Shown: positions 23,110-34,312 of the stretch, in pieces
Layout of the letters: each line of letters starts with the position of its first letter
Position numbering within the stretch: the first letter of the stretch is position 1
Source: Clarkia xantiana subsp. parviflora
Lineage: Eukaryota; Streptophyta; Magnoliopsida; Myrtales; Onagraceae
Direction: 5' to 3'
NCBI GenBank assembly: GCA_036873135.1
Contig: JAPTYO010000023.1
Coordinates: forward strand, 7,265,834-7,329,833
Length of the DNA: 64,000 bases
Translations under genes and position numbers: made by a program
Notes under the pieces: generated by a model
Seen by the model: the letters and a program-made list of their open reading frames with translations, nothing else
Told to the model about the DNA's origin: nothing
Database searches by the model: none

Positions 23110-23733
23110 GGGTTAAATGGTCTTTTGGTGTCATATGTTTGACTAGTGTAGGCTTTTGTTGCCATATGTTTTATTTGTAGGTTTTTGGTGTCAAACGATT
23201 GCATTTTGTAGGCTATTTGTGCATCCGTTAGTCAAATGCTAAGTTTGACCGTTAAATACTTTTATTTTGTTCAATTTAGTCCTCAAATTTATACACCTAA
23301 TTTTTAATTTTTGCAATTTAGCCCTAAAAGAACCCAATTGGACCCTACGGTCCAACTGACCTAGATATTATGCAACTCATGGCTAGGTCGGAATCGGACC
23401 ATGGCTCAGTCGCCGAACCTGGGCGACCCGAGAGTGTGGTCCGACCTAGCCATGGGTCGCACCATGGCTGGTCAATTGGACCCAAAGGTTCAATTGACTA
23501 GGTCCAATTGGGCTCTTTTAGGGCTAAATTGTAAAAATTAAAAGTTAGGTGTATAAATGTGAGGACTAAATTGAACAAAATAATAGTTAACGGTCAAACT
23601 TTACATTTGACTAACGGATGCACAAAAAACCTACAAACTGCAAACATTTGACACAAAAAATCTACAAAATAAAATATATGACATCAAAAGCCTACACTAG
23701 TCAAACATATGGTACCAAAAGACCCTTTAACCC
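23110..23733. mobile_element. Mutator-type inverted-repeat (fold-back) element, non-autonomous
   Basis: The ends are GGGTTAAATGGTCTTTTGG and its near-exact inverse ending CTTTAACCC. The inverted similarity extends inward for well over 200 bp on each side, through GACTAGTGTAGGCTTTTG, the CCGTTAGTCAAATG block and CCAATTGG-type sequence, to a GC-richer centre near 23390-23460. A perfect 9-bp direct repeat ATTTTATTA flanks it at 23101-23109 and 23734-23742. Long terminal inverted repeats with a 9-bp target duplication are the signature of Mutator-like elements. It has no coding capacity. Confidence 0.88.
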
Positions 23734-23742
23734 ATTTTATTA

Positions 23743-24584
23743 TTATCTCCATAGTTATAATTTTTGTACCATTTATAGAATTTCTTTACCATTTTTAGAA
23801 ATTCCTTTTACCATTTTTATATTATTTGTTTATCATTTTATGAATTTTTCATATATTATTTATTACATTTTAAGTTAGTTAAAAAAATCTCACACTTAAC
23901 AGATTTTTCAACTTTTTTTTTTTTAATTTTACAAGGTTTTTTAACATTTTTTTTTTCAAAAAAAAACCAATTTTTTTTTTTATTTTTCACGTCATTTTTC
24001 CATCCGCCACATCATCTTCCGTTAGTCATATTTAACGGACTTCATCTAAAACAACCAAAACAAAACATGTTACATCTGTCATGAAACATGGTATATCTTT
24101 TACAAATGCTGTCAAACATATTACATTTTTTTTTTTATATTTTTCAATGTTTAAATGATATCGTTACAATTGCAACACCTCAACTGGCAATTGGTCTGTG
24201 GTTTATTTATACTCTTTCAAACCATTGACTCTACATTTCAAAGGTTTCTACTTTCTTGTGCTTTGACTTGAAGAATCAATTCTGTTAGAAACTTTTGGAA
24301 CTGAAATTTCAAATATAATAATTTTGCTTATCAGATAAAGCTGTCGGGCTAAATTAAAAATATTTAAGTTTCACATGCTGATGTTTCTTCAGTTATTGGC
24401 TTACTGCAGTGTCTGTTTATATATGGATAGATTCAGACTCTCTTTGGACTCGAGCAGAGATGTTGAGCTGGCTTTCTTCTTAGCTTGACTCATAATCAGT
24501 TAATACTATAAATTTTTCTAAATCATAGTTAAGAGTCATAATTTTTATGTAGTTTCTTATTTACAAACATATTTCTTTGAAAAT
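23743..24584. other. AT-rich intergenic DNA
   Basis: No supported gene, RNA or element. There are homopolymer T runs around 23915-23985. Confidence 0.55.
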
Positions 24585-24590
24585 GATATA

Positions 24591-24631
<41 letters not shown>

Positions 24632-24632
24632 G
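24585..24632. repeat. Compound microsatellite (TA)n(ATA)n
   Basis: A short TA run is followed by about eleven ATA or AAT triplets. Confidence 0.9.
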
Positions 24633-24636
24633 ATCA

Positions 24637-24855
24637 TTTAAATATATTTATACTTTTTAGTATACTAGTAAATTTAACATGTATATTGCACATAGGACGA
24701 CCAAATATTGCATGTATAATCGAAAATAATCTATATTGCATCAAATTTAATTCAACTTTAGTATTAAGATAACCACAGTTTGCTACGCATACAATACATG
24801 GTACAATTTTCAGCAAGAAACTCTCCGAACAATCATGCATATTTACATGGATATA

Positions 24856-24886
<31 letters not shown>

Positions 24887-25121
24887 AAATAATATTATTA
24901 TTTAAATATATTTATACTTTTTAGTATACTAGTGAATTTAACATGTATATTGCACGTACGACGAATTAAATATTGCATGTATAATCGAAAATAATCTATA
25001 TTAATTGCATCAAATTTAATTCAACTTCAGTATTAAGATAATAATACATTTTGCTACGCATACAATACATGGTACAATTTTCAGCAAGGAACTCTCGGAA
25101 CAATCATGCATATTTATATGT
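24637..25121. repeat. Two diverged direct copies, ~250 bp apart
   Basis: 24637-24851 and 24887-25121 share long blocks: TTTTTAGTATACTAGT, TGCATGTATAATCGAAAAT, GCTACGCATACAATACATGG and CAATCATGCATATTTA. They are separated by a TA microsatellite. The copies differ by substitutions and small insertions, so the duplication is not recent. Confidence 0.85.
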
Positions 25122-25447
25122 ACAATACAGTGCACAATATATATAGAAATAATACTCAAAAGGAATTCAAACATTTTGTTGTCTTTTAAAGTAATCTTCC
25201 AAAAAAGATTGATATATATTTAATAAACAAAAAGATTGATATATATATATATATTTAATAAAGAAGAAGAGATGAAAATTAATTGTTTGAGGAAGAGAAG
25301 AATACATACGTCTTGAATTTTGGTATACGCCTCTTCCCCACATCCTCTATCTACTCTTCTAATTAATTAAATTTGAATGTACAACTAAAACATATAAATT
25401 GAAGAGCGTGATAGATCAAGTTTATTCCAAATCTACTATTTTATGTA
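25122..25447. other. AT-rich intergenic DNA
   Basis: No supported gene. TA microsatellites occur near 25200-25260. Confidence 0.55.
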
Positions 25448-26245
25448 GGGTCAATAACCTGGGAGAGGTCTGAAGATTGAACCTTGTGAATTTGAGAGGT
25501 CTGAAGATTGAAATTGTGATAACTGAGGTCTGAAGTTTGTACTTTGTGATTTTTAGGTTTTCCGTCCAAATTTTCTGTCAAATTTAACAGAACCACGTGA
25601 AATGTCATATTTACCCCTGACAATATTTTAAACAAATTAAAGTTTAATTAACTGAACATGAAATGACAAAAATACCCCTTTCACTAATTAAAACATAACC
25701 CAACTCCGGCCACCACCACGGCTCCCGCCGGCCACCACCCAACTCCGGCGACCACCACCGAACTCCGGCGACCACCACTCACAATCCGGCGATCCCACCA
25801 AACTCCGACGACCGCCACGATGGGGCCCAAATCGAAGCCATCGGCCCCGATTGGGCCCCGATCGGAGCTTTGTGGGCCCAATCGGGGCCACGGTTGTGCT
25901 CGCCGGAGTTGGGTGGTGGTCGTCGGAGCGGGTGGTGGTCGCCGGAGCTGAGTGGTGGTCGCCGGAGTTGGGTGGTGGTCGCCGGAGTTGGTGGTGGCAT
26001 TAAGGGCATTTTCGTCTTTTCATTTAAGCATGTTAGGTGGAAGAAGGGCATTTTTGGAATTTAATTTTATTTCTGGTCACATGTCAAGCACATGACCAGT
26101 TTCCGTTAATTTTAACGGAAAAAACTAACGGAGACCTCTATTATCTACAAATCAAAACTTCAGACCTCTATTATCACCAATTTAAACTTCAGACCTTTCA
26201 AATTCACATGGCTCAAACTTCAGACCTCTCCTAAGTTATTGACCC
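25448..26245. mobile_element. Second fold-back inverted-repeat element
   Basis: The left end GGGTCAATAACCTGGGAGAGG pairs with the right end (CTCTCCTAAGTTATTGACCC). The motif GAGGTCTGAAG is repeated three to four times inside each arm. The centre (25690-26010) is GC-rich, with repeats of ACTCCGGCGACCACCA on one side and their inverse on the other around GGGGCCCAATCG-type palindromes. Flanking 9-bp sequences do not match, so there is no visible target duplication. A fragment of the same end lies at 37978-38027. Confidence 0.75.
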
Positions 26246-26725
26246 ATCAATCTCAACAAAAATGAATTGAGTGTCAAACACTACCCCAAACCCAAGTAAT
26301 CAACTCCTGCAATCAGAATAAGAAAATACATATATATATATAGTTTGGTTTAGTCATCATATCAAAAGGCTTAAATATACGAGGAAAAATCAGCAAAATA
26401 CTATGTTTGTAGCAAAATACTATATTTGGTAACTCAAATACAATTAAAACGAAAATACTTTATCGCACATTTTTCATATCATCAAACAACTAATACTGTA
26501 CTTTCTAGCAAATTTCGTACGCTATCCAATTACATACTTCATAAACAAGCATCGCCAACACCAGAACCATAAATAAAAGACATAATAAGGTCAAGTAGCA
26601 CAATAATAGGTTCAAAGGGGAACAATATGGACATGGACTTATCAAATAGCTTCAGAGTAGTATTTATATTATTAGTACGGTGTAGATTCTAGGAATCAAG
26701 ATTACAAATCATTTAGCTGGATATG
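26246..26725. other. Intergenic DNA
   Basis: No supported gene. The last five bases (ATATG, 26721-26725) are the left target duplication of Copia-3. Confidence 0.6.
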
Positions 26726-26872
26726 TGTAATTATTGGTAACTTCTTCGTATCATTCACTAATTAAAACTTACAATATATAATGATACAATTGAGCTAAAC
26801 TTGATAAATGGCTAAACTAGGAAAGTAGCTAGGAATGTAAAAAATAATTATACATGATTGCTATATTTAACA
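26726..26872 (-). repeat. Copia-3 3' LTR
   Basis: In plus orientation it reads TGTAATTATTGGTAAC to TATATTTAACA. It pairs with 31042-31189. Confidence 0.92.
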
Positions 26873-26932
26873 CTCCTCCTCAAGTTGGAGCGTATATATC
26901 TAACATGTCCAACTTGTCACATAGATCATTAA

Positions 26933-27538
26933 TTAACGCTCTGCGGAGGGCTTAGTTAGTGTCTGCAAGCTAGAAATCTGTTCGAACGGGAATGAGTTGA
27001 ATGTATGGAGGGTTAGAGAATGTTCCCACGACAAGGTCTCGAACAAAATGACAATCCACCTTAATGTGCTTGGTTTGCTCATGGAAGACTTGGTTCTTGG
27101 CAATATGCATGGCGGATTCATTATCACAATGTAGTCTCATTAGACCGTCATGACGAATACCTAGTTCGTTGAGTAAGTGTTTCGTCCAAATGAGCTCGCA
27201 TGATATGTTTGCCATTGCACGGTATTCTGACTCCGCACTAGATCGAGATACAACTGTCTGCTTCTTACTCTTCCATGATATAAGGTTCCCACCAAAGAAA
27301 ACACAATACCCAGTAGTGGATCTCCGAGTAGTAGGACACCCTGCCCAATCGGCATCAGTGAACGCTGCGATTCTACTATGTCCCTGATCAGAATATACAA
27401 GTCATTTACCTAGGGATCCTTTAAGGTATCTAAGGATCCGAATTGCTGCATCCCAGTGTGTTGTGTGCGGAGTTGACATGAATTGACTCACAACACTCAC
27501 TGGATAAGAGATATCTGGTCGAGTAACCGTTAAATAAT
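26933..27538 (-). pseudogene. Copia-3 RNase H end
   Basis: GLMRLHCDNESAMHIAKNQV and TKHIKVDCHFVRDLV are the conserved Copia RNase H terminus. They are read in two frames, showing frameshifts near 27210 and 27400. It precedes the purine tract and 3' LTR. Confidence 0.85.
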
Positions 27539-28417
27539 TCAACTTCCCGACCAGTCTTCGATACTTTTCAGGATCATGTAGAGGTTCCCCTCGTCAGGCC
27601 GGAGCTTAGTCTCAGGAACCATAGGTGAGTCAGCAGGCTTGCACCCAAGTAACACACATTCAGATAGCATATCAAGGACATACTTCCTCTGACAAATCAG
27701 TATCTTCCCAGGAGATCGCGGTACCTCGATCCCAAGAAAGTTTTTGAGCTTACCAAGGTCCGTTATCTGAAATTGCACGCTCAAGAACTTCTTTAATGCC
27801 GAGATCCCTTCGTCATCGTCGCCGGTAATGATCAGATCATCAACATACACAACTAGAATGATGGTCTTCTCCTTTAAGTGCCTGTAGAAAACTGAATGAT
27901 CATTGACACTCCTAGTCATGCCAAATTGATTAAGTACGTGGGAGAAATGTCCAAACCATGCCCAGGGGGATTGCTTTAGACCATATAGGGACTTGCGCAG
28001 ACGGCAGACCTTAGAGGACTCCTCCTGAACAACAAATCCAGGCGGCTGAGTCATGTAAACCTCCTCCTCAAGAACACCATTGAGAAGTGCGTTCTTGACA
28101 TCCAGTTGGTGCAGTGTCCAGTGGCGAATGGCTGCCAGAGAGAGACAGATGCGAACAGATTCCATCTTAGCAACCGGGGAAAATGTCTCATCATAATCAA
28201 GGCCATACTCCTGAGAATAGCCTTTCGCAACCAACCGAGCTTTGAGCCGATGAACCGACCCATCAGGATTAACCTTGACCGTGAAAACCCACTTACAACC
28301 AACTGCCTTCTTGCCAGGAGGGAGAGGACAGAGATCCCATGTTTGATTGTTCCAGAGAGCTGACATTTCCTCCTGCATAGCACTAAACCACCCTGGATTG
28401 GTCAGGGCTTCTGTCAC
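27539..28417 (-). pseudogene. Copia-3 reverse transcriptase
   Basis: A 292-codon open frame contains VGCKWVFTVKVNPDGSVHRL, KARLVAKGYSQEYG, FSPVAKMESVRICLSLAA, QLDVKNALLNGVL, KSLYGLKQSPWAW and the catalytic VVYVDDLIITGDD. It ends by frameshift into the RNase H region. Confidence 0.92.
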
Positions 28418-28681
28418 ACTTCTAGGAATAGAGTAACTGTCAAGACTAGTTTTAAAGGCACGATGATCTGTGGATAGGGTTGCATAAGAACAAAAGCTAT
28501 CTAAGGGATATCTGGTACTGGGGCAATGGCGAGAGACTTTTTGAAGGGCAGTGGGAATGTCAATGTCAGAGGTAGAGTCAGGTCCGGGAGTTGGTATGGG
28601 ATCGACTGGTTGTGTAGGAGAAGGTGAAGATTCGGGTAGGGATTCATTGCTTGGAACAGGGATTACACGAGTCTCATGGTC

Positions 28682-29952
28682 CTACATGTTCTGAACAGAG
28701 TTAGTATTAACATGAGGCATCTTATCCCTTCGAGTATATACCTGAGTAATAGGAGGCGTATGAGGTGCATTATCAGTATCGAGTGAAGTAGAGCGGACTT
28801 GGACTTCAGGATATGTTAGAACAATCATGATATGTGGAGAATTACTAGACAAGCTAGATTCAGATTTAAGGAAAAATTGTATTGTCTCCATAAAAACAAC
28901 ATATGATGAGATAAAATATCTCCTAAGAGTGGGACTATAACAACGATAACCTTTCTGAGTTCCAGAATAGCCAATAAAAATACAACGGACAGACTTTGGA
29001 TCAAGTTTTGTACGGCCAGGTCGATTGTCGTACACATAACAAGTACAACCAAAGATCTTTGGTGAAACAGGGAACAAAGGAGCTGACGGAAAGAGGACAT
29101 TATAATGTATTGCACCATCAAGAACAGAGGATGACATACGGTTTATCAGAAAACATGCAGTTAGAACCGCATCGGCCCAAAAACGATGAGGGACATGACC
29201 ATGTATCATCATAGTGCGAGCCACCTCAAGTATGTGTCTGTTCTTTCGTTCAGCCACTCAATTTTGTTGAGGTGTATATGCACATGATGATTCATGGATG
29301 ATGCCATTTTCACTCATATATTGCACAAATCCATTTGTGAAATATTCTTTTGCGTTGTCACTACGAAGGGTTTTAACGGTAGTGCCAAATTGATTTTTCA
29401 CAAAAGAACAAAACGTTAAAATTTTTGCAAACACCTCTTGTCTAGATTTGATAACAAACATCCAAATGCACGAGAGAAATCATCCACAAAAGTGACGAAG
29501 TACCGAAATTCTGAAATAGATGTAACTGGGCATGTACCCCATACATCTGAATGCACTAAATCAAAGATACTAGCAGACCGACGAATAATCCTAGGTGGAT
29601 GGGAAGCCCGAATATGCTTGCCCTGGATACATGACTCACAAACTAATTCAGCGACAGAATGAAATTCAGGACGGAGTGTTTTTAGAACCTGTAGAGATGG
29701 ATGCCCCAACTGATAATGGACCTCCTTAGCACTATTAGTGCTCATGTACGCAACTCGTTGAGGCGAGCTCTCCAGGTGATACAGACCGTTGTGCTTATAT
29801 GCAATTCCAATTAACTTGTTAGTCCCCAATTCCTGAAAAACACATTTAGTTGGAGTGAAAGTAACTGAGCAATATAATTGTTCTATTAGTTTGCTCACAG
29901 ACAGAAGATTTTCAGAAAAAGAAGGAACGTATAAGACAGATGATAATGGCAT
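28682..29952 (-). pseudogene. Copia-3 pre-integrase and integrase
   Basis: From 29952 downward: VHYQLGHPSLQVLKTL (GAG-pre-integrase), CESCIQGKHIRASHP, FDLVHSDVWGTCPV and FVDDFSRAFGCLL, then a frameshift near 29450. TLRSDNAKEYFTNGF and TPQQN follow. After a TGA at about 29255 (Gly expected) come AERKNRHILEVARTMM and the integrase C-terminal region. The segment 28418-28681 links integrase to RT in broken frames. Confidence 0.88.
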
Positions 29953-30050
29953 ATGTGGTGAAATCTGAGCGGATCCAATTCCTTCTATATGACAAGTGAA
30001 CCATTGGCTATTTGGACAGGTGGTTGTGAAGTAGCGGTAAGTCCTGACAG

Positions 30051-30314
30051 TTAACTCTTGTTACCAGTCATGTGATCAGTAGCACCAGAATCAACAATCC
30101 ATAATGATTTTAATGCTAATAAACAGTTGGAAGTCATACCTGAGAAGCCAATAACAGCCCTTGGAGTTTGCAGCTGGAAGCCCAACCGCGCAAGTTGCTG
30201 AACAATCGTAGCAACTTCATCTGCATTAGTGTGGTCGTTGACTGATTGATTGACAATCAATTGACTTGTGCTTTTACCCATGTAAGATTTGGCCACTAAT
30301 ATTGGGTTCTCCAT
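30051..30314 (-). pseudogene. Copia-3 end of gag and start of protease
   Basis: The frame ends with SLWIVDSGATDHMTGNKS, the Copia aspartic protease motif. The part before it (QSVNDHTNADEVATIVQQLA) is the usual spacer behind gag. No zinc knuckle or UBN2 gag block can be found between here and the primer site at 31041, a space of only 700 bp, so most of gag is absent. Confidence 0.75.
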
Positions 30315-31029
30315 AAAAGAACAAATAGCAGCAACTTTGAAACGGATCAGAAACGGATTAGAAACGGACGTCAGTCACGGATCAGAAACAAATTAGAAAC
30401 GAACAGCAGCAACAGAAACCAATCAGACACGGATCAGAAACGGACAACCACAAAACCAAGAGAAACCAATCAGAAACGGAAAATTACATAACCATCCAGA
30501 AAAGCAGCAGTCAGACCGGACCGGATTCTCATTAATCATACCGAACCAGACCAGATTCTCAGTAATCAGACCGGACCGGAGTTATTTGAACCGGATAGCA
30601 AATAAATCCCAATTTCATTCGTACCCTACCCTAATCAATATGAGTAGACGAAGGAGGGCACAATAGCAGGATTACCACACTGGGCAGCGCTGCAAAATCG
30701 GAGGTTGACGAGCACGGTTCCGATGACAGGCAGATAACACAGTTCCGACGACAGGCAGACGAGCGCGATTCCGACGACCGGTGGTTGGAATTGGTCAGAT
30801 AGGAAGCTGCAGGTAGTCACCGACTTCGGACAGGGCTGCTGGTGGGATCTGGTGACGACGAGCAGCAGTGAACAAACGCGTTGGGATCCGGTGATGACAG
30901 GACTGGCGGACAGGGTGGCCGGACTGAGTGGTAGTGGTCGGACAGGGTGGCTGGTGGGCGTAGGTGGCTGAACGGATGAAGATGATTAGCTACCAGATGT
31001 GACTGGGCAGCAGGATCAATGGTAAACCC
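30315..31029 (-). other. Copia-3 leader region with short repeats
   Basis: This is non-coding. 30335-30490 has degenerate repeats of the form GATCAGAAACGG, and 30505-30590 has repeats of GACCGGACCGGATT. 30660-31000 is GC-richer with recurring GACGACAGGCAGA-like and GGTGACGACGA-like words. Confidence 0.65.
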
Positions 31030-31041
31030 GCTTTGATACCA
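31030..31041 (-). other. Copia-3 primer-binding site
   Basis: The minus strand reads TGGTATCAAAGC next to the LTR end, one base different from the standard initiator tRNA-Met complement. Confidence 0.85.
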
Positions 31042-31189
31042 TGTAATTACTGGTAAATTCTTCATATCATTCACTAATCAAAACTTATAATATATAATGA
31101 TACAATGGAGCTAAACTTGGTAAATGGCTAAACTAGGAAAGTAGCTAGGAATGTAAAAAATAATTATACATAATATATTATATTTAACA
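31042..31189 (-). repeat. Copia-3 5' LTR
   Basis: In plus orientation it reads TGTAATTACTGGTAAA to TATTTAACA. The target duplication ATATG follows at 31190-31194. Confidence 0.92.
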
Positions 31190-31194
31190 ATATG

Positions 31195-32427
31195 CACACA
31201 TAAAATACTTGTAGAATATATGGTTTGTGCTTTTCTAGGACTACTATTCTATACGATTACTATTCATGATAACCTACCTAATTTTGGCTGGATGATAACA
31301 TTTTTTGCTCTCAGCTAAATATCAATCAAAATCAAGTAATTTGACCATTTTTTTGTTCAAATTTAAAGTTAAAAGTTGCCTATCTTTTCAGGTACTAGTA
31401 TACGTGCAGCAGAATATTACAGAAGTAGAGTTGTTATCCAGCACGCAATTTTCTACAAACTTAACGCATGAGATTATAAATAGAGCGGATTAAGCTACCT
31501 ATGCTATTTTGGTGCAAACTTAACTTCTTCGCCTAATCAATCAATCCCTAGTCATACACTGGACTCAAATGCCGCATAAGTTTAATAAATTCCTCATCTT
31601 CTTGATCTTATTTTACTATTTTCTCAACAAATAACATGAAAAAGACTAATAAGATCTCGATGCACTTACATATTCAAGGCATTCCAAGTATAACTGAAGC
31701 TGCAAATATCGTTCTCATTACAAACAACAAAAGAATAAAACAGTATACGTTATAAGCAATTTCGAACCGGAAGAACCTGATAAAATTGTAAATATAAAGT
31801 GTAAATAAAATCGTTAATTTTGAGTAATTTATATCACCTTAATATTGAAAAAATCCTAAAATTAATATAAAAATATCAACAAATCTTTAGTAAAAATACC
31901 AGCCCCGAATTGGCCACATAGGGCTCTGGTCGAGCCAAAGAGCTCCATATCGAAGCTATATCTGGCTCTGACCAGAGCTACAAACGGTTCAATTGAAACC
32001 CTTTGTGGCCCAATCGGGGCTAGAGAGCTCCTCCATCGGAGCTCTCTGGCTCCGAAGCTACAGAGGACCCCGACTAAGCTATCTGTGGCCCAGTTGGTGA
32101 GTGGGGTGGTCATCGGCGACCACCACAATGGTTGGATAAATGGTGGATGACCGAAGATAATATTAGGAGTAAAGTGAAAAATAAAAAGTTAGGGGAAGTC
32201 ACGTAACTTGCACATGAGTACTTAATGGGAAAAAAAGTTAATCGATATATATATATATATATATATATTAAGGTGTCGGACTTGATTGGATTTGAAATAT
32301 TGGATCATAGATTACAAGGTTTTTATTTTTGGCCAAAATAGATTACAAGGTTGAAATAGTGTTTTTTTCATATTTTTGCTTAGATTTCGGGCTAACCCGA
32401 ATCCCTACCGAAATCCAAACTCGGGCG

Positions 32428-32461
<34 letters not shown>

Positions 32462-33300
32462 TATTCGGGGGCAAGTCAATCGATAGTGAGCCCAAAATTT
32501 TGAGATCAAGATTTTTTTTTCTAGGAAAATCCGTCCAGTCCCGAGCTCATCTATACTAAAAAATTATAAATGTGCAGTTGATAAGGATAAATAATAAATA
32601 ACCCTCTTAATTAGTATATAAACTAGTTAGTTAGCATTTTGCACAATATTCTACTTATATAAAAATTTAGATTAAAATATTATTGACACAAACTCATTTT
32701 TTAAATTAATATATTAAAAGAATATATTCATCTTATTACTTTTGTTATAATAACGTAAGTAAGTTAGAAATATATGATGACATACATCATTTAGATAATC
32801 CATACTTTCACATGAAAAAAAAAACATATTTGTATGTTAGAGTACCGTAGTAATACTTATAATTCTTTTATCAAAATATTTAAGAGTAAATAATGTTATA
32901 ACAAATAATAAATAAATTTTAAAAATATAATTTTGAAAAATTAAAATTAAAAAATATTATTCAAACGACATAAAAACTAATGAGCATCCAATGTACTTTT
33001 TAATTTAATTTAATCAAGGAGAATGGTAGTTATTTAGATTAATTTTTTGGCCACAAAATCCCCTTAATTAGTAGTATTTTGACTTTTATGTGTGACTGCA
33101 AAAAAAAAAAAAAAAAAAAAAGAGAACACAAGACATGTTTGGTTCATCCGTCTCTGTCCGGCCCCACCGCACGCAGCTGACCTGTCTTTGACGTCGGTCT
33201 TGGACTTCCATCCAGCCGTGGTAGTCTCTGCTCTGGCGCCTTCCTTCAGCAACGTACAGATTCGAGGAGCTAGCTGCCTCCAACTTTACCCAATTTAACT
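31195..33300. other. Intergenic DNA with simple repeats and a fold-back relic
   Basis: No supported gene. 31900-32130 contains AGCCCCGAATTGGCCACA-type sequence and its near inverse (GTGGCCCAATCGGGGCT), similar to the core of the fold-back element at 25448-26245. A TA microsatellite lies at 32245-32268, a 30-base T run at 32431-32460 and a 22-base A run at 33100-33121. The last ~200 bp are probably the promoter side of the next gene. Confidence 0.55.
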
Positions 33301-33329
33301 TGGTCTCCACGAAGAATCCTATTTAATTT

Positions 33330-34312
33330 TACTTTCTCTCTCCATTCTTCGAGGATTCGTCGATCGAATTTATCGGCCATTTTGCTTCGTGTCTACAGAA
33401 CCCATGTTCCATTTCCGTCTGGGTGAAGCCGCATCTTGTCCCCTCACCGTGCCTTTGTACCAAAACCCAACTCGGGTCAGCTCAATTTCTGCTTCTTGAT
33501 TCTGGCTGGCTTCTCTCTGGATTTACCACAAAGCTCTCGACTTTTCGTCTCCACGCAGCTTCTGTAAGTTGAAGATTAAGCTCAAGCTCTTTTTTGTCTT
33601 GTCTGATTTCACATTCGATTGGTTCGATGATTGATGTACTTCTGCAGTTCTGCGTCGGCTTCTAATTCAGATATGTGTATTTTTTTTTTTAAAGAAAAAG
33701 TTGTGGTAATGGTAGACATTAGAAATGCTAAAAAAACTAAAAAAATAAGAAATTGATGCTATGTTCATTAACCTTAAAAATTCAATCTTTCTCCCACTAC
33801 AATTGCTATGATGATTGAGCTAGCTCTTCTACTATTTTTCTAGATTTTGATAGCCATTCATGGCTAATTTGTATGTAGGTGATTTTTCTGTTTACTATAA
33901 TTAGAGTTTGACATGTATCAGGCGGTTGAGGTTTTTTTCTGAAACCTACAGAAATGGGTGAAATTTAGGGGCTAAATGGATTACATGTCTGGTTGGCTTC
34001 TAAATTGAGATATGGAAAATGTTGCCAACAAACGCCAGAAACTAAGAACTTGATGATACTTTCAGTTTTTAAACCTTAAAAATTCTAATTTGCCTCGCCT
34101 GCCTCATTGATTCACCTCTCTCAATAGTTAGATCCATCTTGATTGTGGACCACACATATAATTTTTAATGCCTCTTTCATTACAGTTGTTGGTTCTTAAT
34201 ATCTGGAGAGTGTCAGGATATGGGTACTGTGCTTGTCTTTTCACATAAGTCCTTCGCTACAGCTGCAGATTCTGCACCAGTTGTGAAATTCTGTTGAAGA
34301 GTTCATCTTAAG
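33330..34312 (+). promoter_or_regulatory. Probable 5' leader of the START-like gene, with a leader intron
   Basis: Pyrimidine-rich sequence (CTTTCTCTCTCC, 33333) suggests the transcription start area. A donor GTAAGT near 33562 and an acceptor TTACAG ending near 34186 suggest a ~620-bp leader intron. A 25-codon upstream ORF follows before the main ATG. No transcript evidence is available here. Confidence 0.5.
34220..34297 (+). CDS. Upstream ORF, 25 codons
   Basis: ATG at 34220 in the predicted leader is followed by MGTVLVFSHKSF... and stops at TGA 34295-34297, fifteen bases before the main ATG at 34313. If transcribed it would reduce initiation at the main start. Whether the peptide is conserved cannot be judged from one sequence. 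Confidence 0.35.
   Translation: MGTVLVFSHKSFATAADSAPVVKFC

Larger units (their letters stand above)
26726..31189 (-). mobile_element. Copia-3: short-LTR Copia element, gag largely missing
   Basis: LTRs of 147-148 bp lie at 26726-26872 (3') and 31042-31189 (5'), with a perfect target duplication ATATG at 26721-26725 and 31190-31194. A purine tract (GAGGAGGAGT on the minus strand) abuts the 3' LTR and a tRNA-Met-like primer site abuts the 5' LTR. Protease, integrase, RT and RNase H are recognisable on the minus strand, with many breaks. The LTRs differ at roughly a dozen positions, so this is an older insertion than Gypsy-1. Confidence 0.93.

Noticed and set aside
33092..33298. Small ORFs next to a 22-base A run
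   Set aside because: They begin with poly-lysine or poly-phenylalanine from the homopolymer and overlap on both strands; more likely promoter-side DNA of the START-like gene.
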